DNA from: Trichormus variabilis 0441
Lineage (GTDB): Bacteria > Cyanobacteriota > Cyanobacteriia > Cyanobacteriales > Nostocaceae
NCBI RefSeq assembly: GCF_009856605.1
Contig: NZ_CP047242.1
Coordinates: forward strand, 5,274,501 to 5,338,500
DNA: 64,000 nt
Reading direction: 5' to 3'
Positions 18,001 through 25,796 of the stretch are shown here, piece after piece; within the stretch, counting starts at the first letter, position 1; each line of letters opens with the position of its first letter. The position numbers and the translations under genes were made by a program. The notes under the pieces were generated by a model, which saw only the letters and a program-made list of their open reading frames with translations, searched no databases and had not been told where the DNA came from.

Positions 18001-18939
18001 TCAATCATGGCGTAAATTTTTATCTTTACTAGCGGCTTGTGCAGCTTTAAATTGCTCACCCACAAAAGTCAAAGAATTAGTTAAATGTTCTCGCCAATAT
18101 TGCCAAGTATGACTACCAGGAAATTGACGAAATACATGATAAATATTGAGGCGTGCTAGTTCTTGACTAAATTTTTCACCTTCTTTAACTTCATCAATAT
18201 CTGAGCTACCTGTATCTAGATAAATCCGTAATCTTTTTTTTGCTTGTGTTGGCACATCCTTAATAAAAGTTATGGGGCTATTGAATGGGCCGCTTTTATC
18301 TCGAAAATAACCGCTATGACTAAATAAAATCGAAAAATTATTTAAGTTATGTAAGCCTATATTAACTGCGCCCCAACCACCAGAAGATAATCCTCCCATC
18401 GCCCAAAAATGAGGATTAGGTAGTGTCCGGTAACGGCTTTTTACCACTTTGACTAGCTCATTACCAACGGCCGTCGAAACTTTACCGTTAGAACCATCAA
18501 TATATTCAGGGTCCCAGTAGGGGCTAGAACCACGCTGGTCATTACCATCTGGGGTGATGATAATACTAGGTTGTAACTTACCTGTAGTGTAGAGTTTCTC
18601 TAGAGTTTTCAGGGCTTCTCCCCTGTCTTTATCAAACCAAGTTATAGGCTCGCCGTGTCCACCGTGGAGAAGAAAAATTACAGGATAGCGTTGCTGTGAG
18701 TTTTGTGCATAACCAGGGGGTAAAGAAACTCCATAGGTGCGGTTTCCTCCCATAACTTGGCTTTTGTAGGTTTCTATTTGGTAGGTGAGGGGAGTAGCTA
18801 AGATATCAGTATTTGCTTGGGACAATAATTTAGCAGCAGTTTTTGTTGGTACTTGAGCTGTAGAGATTGGCCAGTAATTGCAACCAATTAAAGAGAGTAC
18901 TGACAATAACAGGAAAATTGAAGATTTTTGCTGATTCAT
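18001..18939 (-). CDS. Lipoprotein PF00756-type esterase, copy 2
   Basis: Paralogue of the preceding entry, 312 residues. The N-terminus carries a lipobox (SLIGC), so the mature protein should be lipid-modified on Cys20 and held at a membrane surface outside the cytoplasm. The nucleophile lies in GGLSSGGWGA, the oxyanion region in FLLHGGHGEP, the Asp in YLDTGSSD and the His in FPGSHTWQYW. Together with copy 1 it suggests a tandem duplication. Gaps to the flanking genes are 13 and 12 bases. The substrate is unknown; carbohydrate or lipid esters are both possible for this family. Confidence 0.85.
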   Translation of the reverse strand: MNQQKSSIFLLLSVLSLIGCNYWPISTAQVPTKTAAKLLSQANTDILATPLTYQIETYKSQVMGGNRTYGVSLPPGYAQNSQQRYPVIFLLHGGHGEPITWFDKDRGEALKTLEKLYTTGKLQPSIIITPDGNDQRGSSPYWDPEYIDGSNGKVSTAVGNELVKVVKSRYRTLPNPHFWAMGGLSSGGWGAVNIGLHNLNNFSILFSHSGYFRDKSGPFNSPITFIKDVPTQAKKRLRIYLDTGSSDIDEVKEGEKFSQELARLNIYHVFRQFPGSHTWQYWREHLTNSLTFVGEQFKAAQAASKDKNLRHD

Positions 18940-18951
18940 ATTTTGAGGAGA

Positions 18952-19776
18952 TTAATTAATAGTAAGTTTTTGAATTAACCAATTAGCGATCGCCTCATTC
19001 ACTAACTCAGCCGACTCAGCCATCACTAAGTGTCCTCCCTTGGCAAAATGTAAATGAGTACCATCATCAAAGTGATTGGCTAACTCATCCCCCATGTTGG
19101 CTGTAAATGTGGGATCTTTGTCGGCAGTAATGACCAAAGCCGGAATATGCAGATTTTTCGGTAAAGGATGACGAATAAAAAAGTTATAGTCCCAAAAGAT
19201 TTCTAAACCTTTATAGGCATCAAAATCTGTGGGTGGTGGGTTTTCTACAAAAAATCGTTCCATCACACTGTGACTATAAGAAGTCGAGAGAAGCTTATTG
19301 ATTTTTTGCACACCAGGCAAATGCAGCAAATATCTGCCACCCCCAGCCATAAACTTCATCAAGGGAATTTCCCACCACGGTGCTAAATCGTGAGTTCCCC
19401 CAGCAATAGCAATAATTGCACTGACTGGATGGTGTTGCACAAACTCAAGACCAATGGGAACCCCATAGCTGTGACAGCACAACACAGGTGACTCCACACC
19501 AAAGCGGACTAACAATCGCGCTAAATCTCGACAATGTCGCCCTATAGAGTAGCGCGAGTAACGACTAGACTGACCATTCCCGCCCAAATCGTAGGCTAAA
19601 ACTTCCCAACCTTGAGCCTGGGCAAATTCATACTGCATTCTAAAATTGAAGCGGTTTCCTGTTCCACCGTGGATAAAAACCAACGGGGGATACACACCCG
19701 GACTATGAGAAACTTGTAAATCTACACCTCGGCGGAGGTGAACTTTTCCACCAGCGAGGGCATCATGATTAGGCAT
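18952..19776 (-). CDS. Alpha/beta-fold hydrolase, first gene of the MprF-like operon
   Basis: A cytoplasmic-looking alpha/beta hydrolase of 274 residues with no signal peptide. The oxyanion motif is FIHGGTGNRF, the nucleophile elbow CHSYG, the acid probably in ITADKDP and the base in KGGHLVMAE. It belongs to the broad AB hydrolase-1 superfamily, which includes esterases, lipases and haloalkane dehalogenases. It is the promoter-proximal gene of a four-gene operon and is divergent from the flippase-domain gene across 137 bases. Confidence 0.85.
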   Translation of the reverse strand: MPNHDALAGGKVHLRRGVDLQVSHSPGVYPPLVFIHGGTGNRFNFRMQYEFAQAQGWEVLAYDLGGNGQSSRYSRYSIGRHCRDLARLLVRFGVESPVLCCHSYGVPIGLEFVQHHPVSAIIAIAGGTHDLAPWWEIPLMKFMAGGGRYLLHLPGVQKINKLLSTSYSHSVMERFFVENPPPTDFDAYKGLEIFWDYNFFIRHPLPKNLHIPALVITADKDPTFTANMGDELANHFDDGTHLHFAKGGHLVMAESAELVNEAIANWLIQKLTIN

Positions 19777-19913
19777 GAGACGATGGGGAGTAGAGTGAGA
19801 ACAAATAAACGACAGATGAATTTATGTTCAGAAGTTTAAGCAAAACATTTGTCAATGTTGTGTCAACTTGATGGAAAGTTGAAGACTTTCTTTCTCTATA
19901 TCCTCATATCTCT
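19777..19913. promoter_or_regulatory. Divergent promoter region of the lipid cluster
   Basis: A 137-base spacer between the operon start at 19776 and the flippase-like gene at 19914. Both promoters must lie here, which would allow joint control of the two transcription units. I could not identify -10/-35 boxes or an operator with confidence. Confidence 0.5.
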
Positions 19914-20849
19914 ATGCCCAAAAATCCCCGATTTAATCTGAGTTATTTGTTGAGTTTGATATTATTGACGCTTTGTCTATGGGCGATCGCTAACGAATTA
20001 CGAGATTATAATTATCGAGATATTCTTCACTCTTTAACTACCATTCCTAAACAGCGATTAAGTCGGGCATTAGGGCTGACTATCTTAGGTTATTCAGTCA
20101 TGGTAGGGTACGATATTTTGGGATTTTACTACGTTGGTTGTCCCTTATCTTGGAATAAGATTGCGCTCACTAACTTTATTAGCTCTGCCTTTAGTAATAC
20201 TATCGGTTTTGCCTTACTGACTGGCAGTGCTATCCGTTATCGATTTTATGCTAATTGGGGAGTACCACCCGTGGCGATCGCCCAAATAATTGCCTTTGTT
20301 AATTTTACTTTTTGGCTGGGAATGCTCACTGTTGCTGGATTGATTTTTATCACCCATCCTTTGCTGATTCCTAACCAATTACATTTGCCTTTTTCTACAG
20401 TGCGCCCCCTCGGCATAATTTTTCTTTTTTTGATTGCTAGTTACTTATTAGGCAGTATTTTTATTAAACAATCATTAATAATTCGTGGTCATCTGTTTCG
20501 TTTGCCTGTTTTTCACATCTCTCTGGCACAAATCTTCATTTCTAGCCTTGATTGGATGCTTGCAGCGTCAGTACTTTATGAAATACTGCCAGCTAATACC
20601 AATTTGTCTTATCCTAATTTTTTAGGAATTTATTTACTAGCGATGTTTGCAGCAGTTATTAGTAATATCCCTGGTGGTTTGGGTGTATTTGAAACTGTAG
20701 TATTACTCTTACTTACTTCTAAACTTCCGGCGGCAACAATTATTGGCTCACTCTTAGCTTATCGAGGCATATACTATTTTTTGCCCTTGTTGCTAGCATC
20801 TGGGTCACTGGGATTGTTTGAATTTAAATATAATCTGCGAAAAAGTTAA
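19914..20849 (+). CDS. MprF flippase-domain (LPG_synthase_TM / YbhN-like) membrane protein
   Basis: A 311-residue integral membrane protein with about eight hydrophobic segments. It corresponds to the N-terminal flippase half of MprF (PF03706), which in MprF proteins moves aminoacylated lipids across the membrane. The typical motifs are present: LTNFISSAFSNTIGFALLTGSAIRYRFY near residues 85-112, and SNIPGGLGVFETVVL near residues 253-267 with the conserved GGxGxxE. It stands alone as a single domain, complementing the separate synthase gene. It is followed by a dispersed repeat region. Family membership is firm; transport of an aminoacyl lipid is inference. Confidence 0.87.
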   Translation: MPKNPRFNLSYLLSLILLTLCLWAIANELRDYNYRDILHSLTTIPKQRLSRALGLTILGYSVMVGYDILGFYYVGCPLSWNKIALTNFISSAFSNTIGFALLTGSAIRYRFYANWGVPPVAIAQIIAFVNFTFWLGMLTVAGLIFITHPLLIPNQLHLPFSTVRPLGIIFLFLIASYLLGSIFIKQSLIIRGHLFRLPVFHISLAQIFISSLDWMLAASVLYEILPANTNLSYPNFLGIYLLAMFAAVISNIPGGLGVFETVVLLLLTSKLPAATIIGSLLAYRGIYYFLPLLLASGSLGLFEFKYNLRKS

Positions 20850-21300
20850 AAAACGAAAATAGTAATTACCCCAAAGATAGGACTCATACTTGATTTTTGA
20901 AATATATGTAAGTCGTGTCAGTCCAGTAGGGTGTGTTAGGTGCTGATTCCCAAGATGATTGGTCACAAAATAACTATCTTCGTGCCTAACGCACCGCCTT
21001 ACGGATGGTGCGTTACGGCTAAATTTTCTTGTCTCTGGGTCCCAAATCCTTTCATAGCAGTAACACAAGGGCAATAAAGCGGGAAGAACATCTACACCGC
21101 TTTTTGCCTCCCCTACTTAATATTTACTTTATTAGGATGAAGTGACATAAATTTTTAAGATAAAAACAACAAAATTCTTGTTATGTAAGCATTTTGTCTT
21201 TATATAAATGAGTTAGCGATATTACGACCACTGTTCAATTGAAACCAAATAAATTACTATATAAATCTGAAAGACTTGACTGATTCATCATTGTAGAATT
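20850..21300. repeat. Spacer with MITE-like hairpin and element end
   Basis: No gene. Near 20876-20905 lies a sequence closely matching the left end of the MITE-like element at 52169 (shared core ACTTGATTTTTGAAATATA). It is followed by an imperfect inverted repeat at about 20929-20991 (GGTGTGTTAGGTGC ... GTGCCTAACGCACC). The 3' 200 bases are AT-rich and should hold the promoter of the GAF gene. Confidence 0.65.
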
Positions 21301-21840
21301 GTGCAAATTCATTCTCATGCAGAATTTGATCCTAGTTCAAATCAACCAACTGAACAGGGTTTACAAAGAGTTCTCCAGCGTCTTGTCCAGACAATGCAGA
21401 GAGACGCATTAGTTAGACAAACGACAAATAGACTCAGAGAATCCCTGCAAATTGATCGTGTTGTTTTGTATTACTTTTACTGGCAGTGGCACGGACAAGT
21501 GACATTCGAGGCTTTAAGTTCTGAAGAATTTTCGATATTAGGCTCAACCGGGGCAGATGAATGTTTTAATGATGAGTATGCAGAACTGTATTTAGCTGGA
21601 CGGACAAAAGCGATCGCCGACATTGAATCAGCATCAATTACCCCTTGTCATAGGGATTTTCTCCGCACTCTACAAGTCCGCGCTAACCTAGTTGTACCAG
21701 TTTTAGTCCCCAAGGGGTTATGGGGCTTGCTAGTCGCACATCACTGCCAAGGAACGCGTTTTTGGACAGAATCAGATATAGAACTTATGCAGACAGGAGC
21801 GAAAACCCTCGCAACATCGCCTTATATTTTGGAAAGTTGA
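21301..21840 (+). CDS. Single-domain DXCF-type cyanobacteriochrome (bilin-binding GAF protein)
   Basis: A 179-residue protein made almost entirely of one GAF domain (about residues 25-175). The canonical chromophore cysteine is C116 in the CH motif (TPCHRDFLRTLQVRANLVVPV). A second cysteine, C88, sits in DECF (86-89), matching the DXCF motif. The spacing is 28 residues, as I recall for TePixJ (C494/C522). DXCF cyanobacteriochromes usually switch between a blue-absorbing and a green- or teal-absorbing state through a second thioether link. No kinase, GGDEF or other output domain is present, so signalling would need a partner. The start is a GTG at 21301; no upstream alternative is better. Confidence 0.85.
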   Translation: MQIHSHAEFDPSSNQPTEQGLQRVLQRLVQTMQRDALVRQTTNRLRESLQIDRVVLYYFYWQWHGQVTFEALSSEEFSILGSTGADECFNDEYAELYLAGRTKAIADIESASITPCHRDFLRTLQVRANLVVPVLVPKGLWGLLVAHHCQGTRFWTESDIELMQTGAKTLATSPYILES

Positions 21841-21881
21841 ATTACAAAATTTCCTACTCCCGGCTTTAATTTAACTTGTCT

Positions 21882-23096
21882 ATGAATTCTCATTCAGCGC
21901 TACAAACAGCCATCACCCATCGCATTGCTAACAGCCCCGAAGCGCGAATTACTTTTGCAGAATATATGGACATGGCGCTTTACCACCCTGAATACGGTTA
22001 TTATTCCAGCAATACCGTCAAAATCGGGTTTAAAGGTGGCGATTTTTTCACTTCAGTCAATTTAGGTGCTGACCTTGGTGATTTACTAGCAGAACAATTT
22101 GTGCAGATGTGGGAGATTTTAGGAAAACCCACACCCTTTTATTTGGTGGAAATGGGAGCAGGGCAAGGACTGTTAGCTTTACATATCCTGAAATATATAC
22201 AGGTAAAATATCCCAACTTATTTACAGCCTTGCAATATCTGATTGTAGAAAAATCCCCAGGTTTAAAGCAAGAACAACAGGAACGCTTACAAGGGTTTTC
22301 TGTGCGCTGGTGCAGTTGGGAGGAAATATCACCTAACTCGATTACAGGCTGTTTTTTTTCCAATGAATTAGTAGATGCACTACCAGTACATCAGTTCATT
22401 TTAGAGGGAGGGGAACTGAGGGAAATTTATCTAACTGTCCAGGGAGAGAAGGAAGCACAAGAAGCAAAAAATCTTTCCCCATCCCCTAATTACGAATTAA
22501 CTGAAGTCGCAGCAGCCCCATCTACCCCCAGACTCGCAGAATATTTTGACTTAGTAGGCATTAATTTGGCGCAAGGCGGTTATGAAGATGGCTATCGCAG
22601 TGAAATTAATTTAGCGGCTCTTGATTGGTTGAGTATAGTAGCAGACCGCTTGCAAAGAGGGTATGTGATAACAATTGATTATGGCTATCCTGCCAGCCGT
22701 TACTATAACCCCAGGCGATCGCAAGGAACCTTACAGTGCTACTATCAACATCGTCATCACAACAACCCCTATATCAATATTGGGCAACAAGATATCACCG
22801 CCCATGTTGACTTTACCGCCTTGGAACGATGGGGCGATCGCTGTGGCCTAGAAAAACTCGGTTTTACCCAGCAAGCTCTATTTTTAATGGCTCTGGGTTT
22901 AGGCGATCGCATTGCAGCCCTCTCCTATCAACAAATACCAGTTTCTGAGTTACTCCACAGGCGACAAGCACTACACCAGTTAATCGATCCCACAGGACTT
23001 GGGGGCTTTGGAGTTCTAATTCAAAGCAAGGGACTGACAAAAGAGGAAGCTTCTCAAGCACTCAAAGGATTATCTGTGCCAGAACTGGGTAAGTAG
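21882..23096 (+). CDS. MidA/NDUFAF7-type SAM-dependent methyltransferase
   Basis: A class I methyltransferase of the COG1565 family, about 404 residues. In mitochondria the NDUFAF7/MidA member methylates an arginine of the complex I 49-kDa subunit, the counterpart of NdhH. The start region ITFAEYMDMALYHPEYGYYSS is family-diagnostic, the SAM loop is VEMGAGQGLLA, and FSNELVDALPVHQF and TIDYGYPASRYYNPRRSQGTL follow. The ATG at 21882 was chosen over a TTG two codons earlier. It lies 41 bases after the GAF gene, so they may be co-transcribed. Nearby ndhH makes NDH-1 a plausible substrate, but that is inference. Confidence 0.88.
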   Translation: MNSHSALQTAITHRIANSPEARITFAEYMDMALYHPEYGYYSSNTVKIGFKGGDFFTSVNLGADLGDLLAEQFVQMWEILGKPTPFYLVEMGAGQGLLALHILKYIQVKYPNLFTALQYLIVEKSPGLKQEQQERLQGFSVRWCSWEEISPNSITGCFFSNELVDALPVHQFILEGGELREIYLTVQGEKEAQEAKNLSPSPNYELTEVAAAPSTPRLAEYFDLVGINLAQGGYEDGYRSEINLAALDWLSIVADRLQRGYVITIDYGYPASRYYNPRRSQGTLQCYYQHRHHNNPYINIGQQDITAHVDFTALERWGDRCGLEKLGFTQQALFLMALGLGDRIAALSYQQIPVSELLHRRQALHQLIDPTGLGGFGVLIQSKGLTKEEASQALKGLSVPELGK

Positions 23097-23110
23097 GGGG
23101 TGCAGACAAA

Positions 23111-23171
23111 TGTACAGACGCGATTCATCGCATTCCTAAAATTGTACAGACGCGATTAATCGCGTCTCTGA
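23111..23171. repeat. TGTACAGACGCGATTAATCGCGTCT palindromic repeat, locus A (two units)
   Basis: A partial unit at 23111-23131 and a full unit at 23143-23171. The core ACGCGATTAATCGCGT is a perfect palindrome. Related units occur at 36809-36868, 47804-47829 and 55949-55975. Confidence 0.85.
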
Positions 23172-23271
23172 CTAATAATTAAAACTCTATTTAAGAATGC
23201 TGGATTGGCTGGATATAGACTAGCATAACAGTGATTACTATGAAGTCGAGCATCAGAGGGGAGTTACAATT

Positions 23272-23367
23272 ATGACTGCTCATGACCTATTAATGTTGGT
23301 AACATTACTTAGTCCTGGCATCTTGCTTTCAGTTGTCATTATGGCAACTTTTGCCGCAGGAGGCTGA
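23272..23367 (+). CDS. 31-residue single-span membrane peptide, unknown
   Basis: A small frame with a strong ribosome site (GAGGGGAG at about 23256-23263) eight bases before the ATG. The peptide begins MTAHDLLML, has one hydrophobic span (LVTLLSPGILLSVVIMATFA) and ends AAGG. Length and layout are like those of small photosystem, cytochrome b6f or NDH-1 subunits, but I cannot match it to a named one. It stands alone, 128 bases before the next gene. Confidence 0.65.
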   Translation: MTAHDLLMLVTLLSPGILLSVVIMATFAAGG

Positions 23368-23493
23368 TCGCTAGATCCGGACGTAGGGAGTAGAAAAAAT
23401 GTAAATCTGTTAACAGTTAACCGTTAATGAGCTACTCCCTGACAACCTACAATCAAACGATGGAAAAGCGGCTGAATCAAAGGAACGTAAAAC

Positions 23494-24372
23494 ATGAAGG
23501 TGGCATTTCTGGGAACTGGACTTATGGGACTACCAATGGCCCAAAGATTGTTAGCAGCAAATATAGAGGTAGTTGCCTATAACCGCACCCCAGAAAAACT
23601 AGCACCATTACAAGCAGCTGGCGCGGAAGTGGTGACACATCCCCGCTACGCAATTCGAGAAGCTGAGTGTGTCATCCTCATGCTGACCAACGCCGCAGCA
23701 ATATATCATGTGTTGCTTTCGGATACTTCTTGGCGGACTCTCCAAGGACGCACCATCATTCAGATGGGAACAATTACCTCCACTCAAAGCCAAGAAATTC
23801 GAGATTCCATAGTGGGTGGTGGCGGCGAATATATAGAAGCACCAGTATTAGGAAGTATCCCCGAAGCCAAAGCGGGTACGCTGACAGTGATGGTAGGCGC
23901 TGAACCTAAACAGTATGAACGCTGTCTAGATTTACTCAAGAATTTTGGCCCAGACCCATTATTAATAGGGCCAGTGGGAACGGCATCGGGATTAAAGCTA
24001 GCCCTAAATCAGCTAATTGCTTCCTTAACTACTAGTTTTGCCCTGAGTTTAGCTTTTGTGCAGCGTCAAGGTATTGATGTAGATAAATTTATGCAAGTCT
24101 TAAGGGAGAGTGCGCTGTATGCGCCTACCTTTGATAAAAAGCTGCAAAGGATGTTGGATGGTAATTATAGCAATCCCAACTTTCCCACAAAACACTTGCT
24201 CAAAGATACCGACTTGTTTATTTCCGAAGCCCAATACCTGGGACTGGATCTCAGCAGTATTGAAACTGTGCAGAAACTTTTACAAACAACCATGAAAATG
24301 TCATTTGCCAATGACGATTACTCTGCCCTATTTTCTGTTATCAGAGATTGGGGGGAAGCAAGTGGCGGTTAG
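23494..24372 (+). CDS. NAD(P)-dependent beta-hydroxyacid dehydrogenase-like protein
   Basis: A 292-residue member of the 3-hydroxyisobutyrate dehydrogenase/glyoxylate reductase-like (GLYR) family. The Rossmann motif is FLGTGLMGLPMAQRL (residues 5-19). The substrate block EAPVLGSIPEAKAGTL is near residues 116-131 and the catalytic lysine lies in GLKLALNQL (about residue 169). The C-terminal helix includes the family PTKHLLKDTDL. Whether it acts on succinic or glyoxylic semialdehyde or another short hydroxyacid cannot be decided. It is flanked by a convergent kinase gene. Confidence 0.88.
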   Translation: MKVAFLGTGLMGLPMAQRLLAANIEVVAYNRTPEKLAPLQAAGAEVVTHPRYAIREAECVILMLTNAAAIYHVLLSDTSWRTLQGRTIIQMGTITSTQSQEIRDSIVGGGGEYIEAPVLGSIPEAKAGTLTVMVGAEPKQYERCLDLLKNFGPDPLLIGPVGTASGLKLALNQLIASLTTSFALSLAFVQRQGIDVDKFMQVLRESALYAPTFDKKLQRMLDGNYSNPNFPTKHLLKDTDLFISEAQYLGLDLSSIETVQKLLQTTMKMSFANDDYSALFSVIRDWGEASGG

Positions 24373-24416
24373 AGGGATGGAGACGGGGAGAACAACAAAT
24401 AACTATTGAATATTGA

Positions 24417-25796
24417 CTAGAGCAAAGGTAGTAAAATTTCAAATTTTGTACCGATTCCTAGTTTGGAAGAGAAATTGAGTTTACCGCCGTGTCTCGCCGT
24501 GATAATGCGATAACTAACGGCTAAACTTGTCTCTTTTTCTGTTCTTTTTTCTATAGAGAAATTTTCGCGGATTTGTTGTTGTAATTCCTCCGACATTCCT
24601 GTCCCATTATCCGCCACACAAATCGAAACCCAGCGTGAATCAAATTCGTTGGGTTTAGTAGCTGCTTGAGAAATAACTTCCGTTGTAATTTCTATAGTTG
24701 CTTGCTTCACATTTTGTCCGCAATCGGGTTGCAATTGCCGCCGCACAGTTTCATCTAGTAAACTATCGACAGCGTGACTGAAAATATTCATCAATACTTG
24801 GTTTAACTGTCCTATAAAACAAGAGACTGGGGGGATTTTTCCATAATTTTTAATAATAGTGATTTCGCCTTTCAAACGACTTTTAATTAAAATTACAATA
24901 CTGTCTATAGAGGCGTGTAAGTCTACGGGTTTAGGATAAACAGCATCGATATGGCAAAAATTTTGTAGGCTAGTAACGAGTTTTTTTAGTCTTTCTGCAC
25001 CGGAACGAGCGCTAGTTAATGCTTTAGATAAATCCTTTTCTAGATAATCAAATTCAATTTCTTCTTTAATATCATTTATTACCTCACAACCAGAGGGTAA
25101 ACATTCATCATAAGCAGCTATTAACTTCAGTAAATCTTGGCTGTAGTTAGAAATATAAGTTAAGTTACCCCAAATAAAACCTACGGGGTCTAAAATTTCG
25201 TGTGCTACCCCATCTACTAACCGCCCCAGTCTCGCCATTTTATCGTTTTGAATCATTTGGGCTTGGCTGCGTTCGTAGCGTACTTGAGTTTCTATACCGC
25301 GAATTTGCCAAGCTGCAATATTTAATTCATGGGGATCTAACAATCTGTAGGAATTATCTGCTGTTTGTACTACTAGAGGTTCTGCTAAAAATTCAGGCGA
25401 TCGCCTTAATATCTGTTGCATGGCTGTCAAGATTGGTGTGGTATCAGCCAGCACTAAAACCGCTAAACGCGCATAACGATAGAGAACATCTAATGGTTCT
25501 TTAGCGAACAAATCTTGTCCGTAGGGACGCATCAAAAACTCTATTAACCTTCGCCGGGATATCATTCCCGTAAACTTTCCCTGTTCTAGCAAAATTACCC
25601 CTGGTAACAAGGGATATTTATCAAAATACTTCGCTACTTCTACGCCAGTCAGGCTAATTTCCACCTGAAAAGTGTACATTGGTAGTTCTTGAATGGTGGA
25701 ATCTAAACCTAAATCGCGATCGCTACCTCTAGATACAGTAGGTGGTGATACAAGGGGACAAAATTCTTGTGACACTTGAGACTCTGATAGATACAA
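24417..25796 (-). CDS. Histidine-kinase-like protein with degenerate ATP-binding domain
   Basis: A 459-residue soluble sensor-kinase-like protein. Residues 50-180 look like a CBS-type sensor region. The dimerisation helix carries VAHEILDPVGFIWGNL, so the phospho-accepting His is present. The HATPase domain is damaged: the N box reads NIFSHAVDSL, with His where Asn is expected; G1 is intact (DNGTGM); the G2 GTGLGL motif is replaced by KETSLAV. It may be a pseudokinase or phosphatase-type regulator. The start is uncertain: a TTG at 25796 gives the full frame, while the first ATG (25679) would remove 39 residues. Confidence 0.8.
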   Translation of the reverse strand: MYLSESQVSQEFCPLVSPPTVSRGSDRDLGLDSTIQELPMYTFQVEISLTGVEVAKYFDKYPLLPGVILLEQGKFTGMISRRRLIEFLMRPYGQDLFAKEPLDVLYRYARLAVLVLADTTPILTAMQQILRRSPEFLAEPLVVQTADNSYRLLDPHELNIAAWQIRGIETQVRYERSQAQMIQNDKMARLGRLVDGVAHEILDPVGFIWGNLTYISNYSQDLLKLIAAYDECLPSGCEVINDIKEEIEFDYLEKDLSKALTSARSGAERLKKLVTSLQNFCHIDAVYPKPVDLHASIDSIVILIKSRLKGEITIIKNYGKIPPVSCFIGQLNQVLMNIFSHAVDSLLDETVRRQLQPDCGQNVKQATIEITTEVISQAATKPNEFDSRWVSICVADNGTGMSEELQQQIRENFSIEKRTEKETSLAVSYRIITARHGGKLNFSSKLGIGTKFEILLPLL

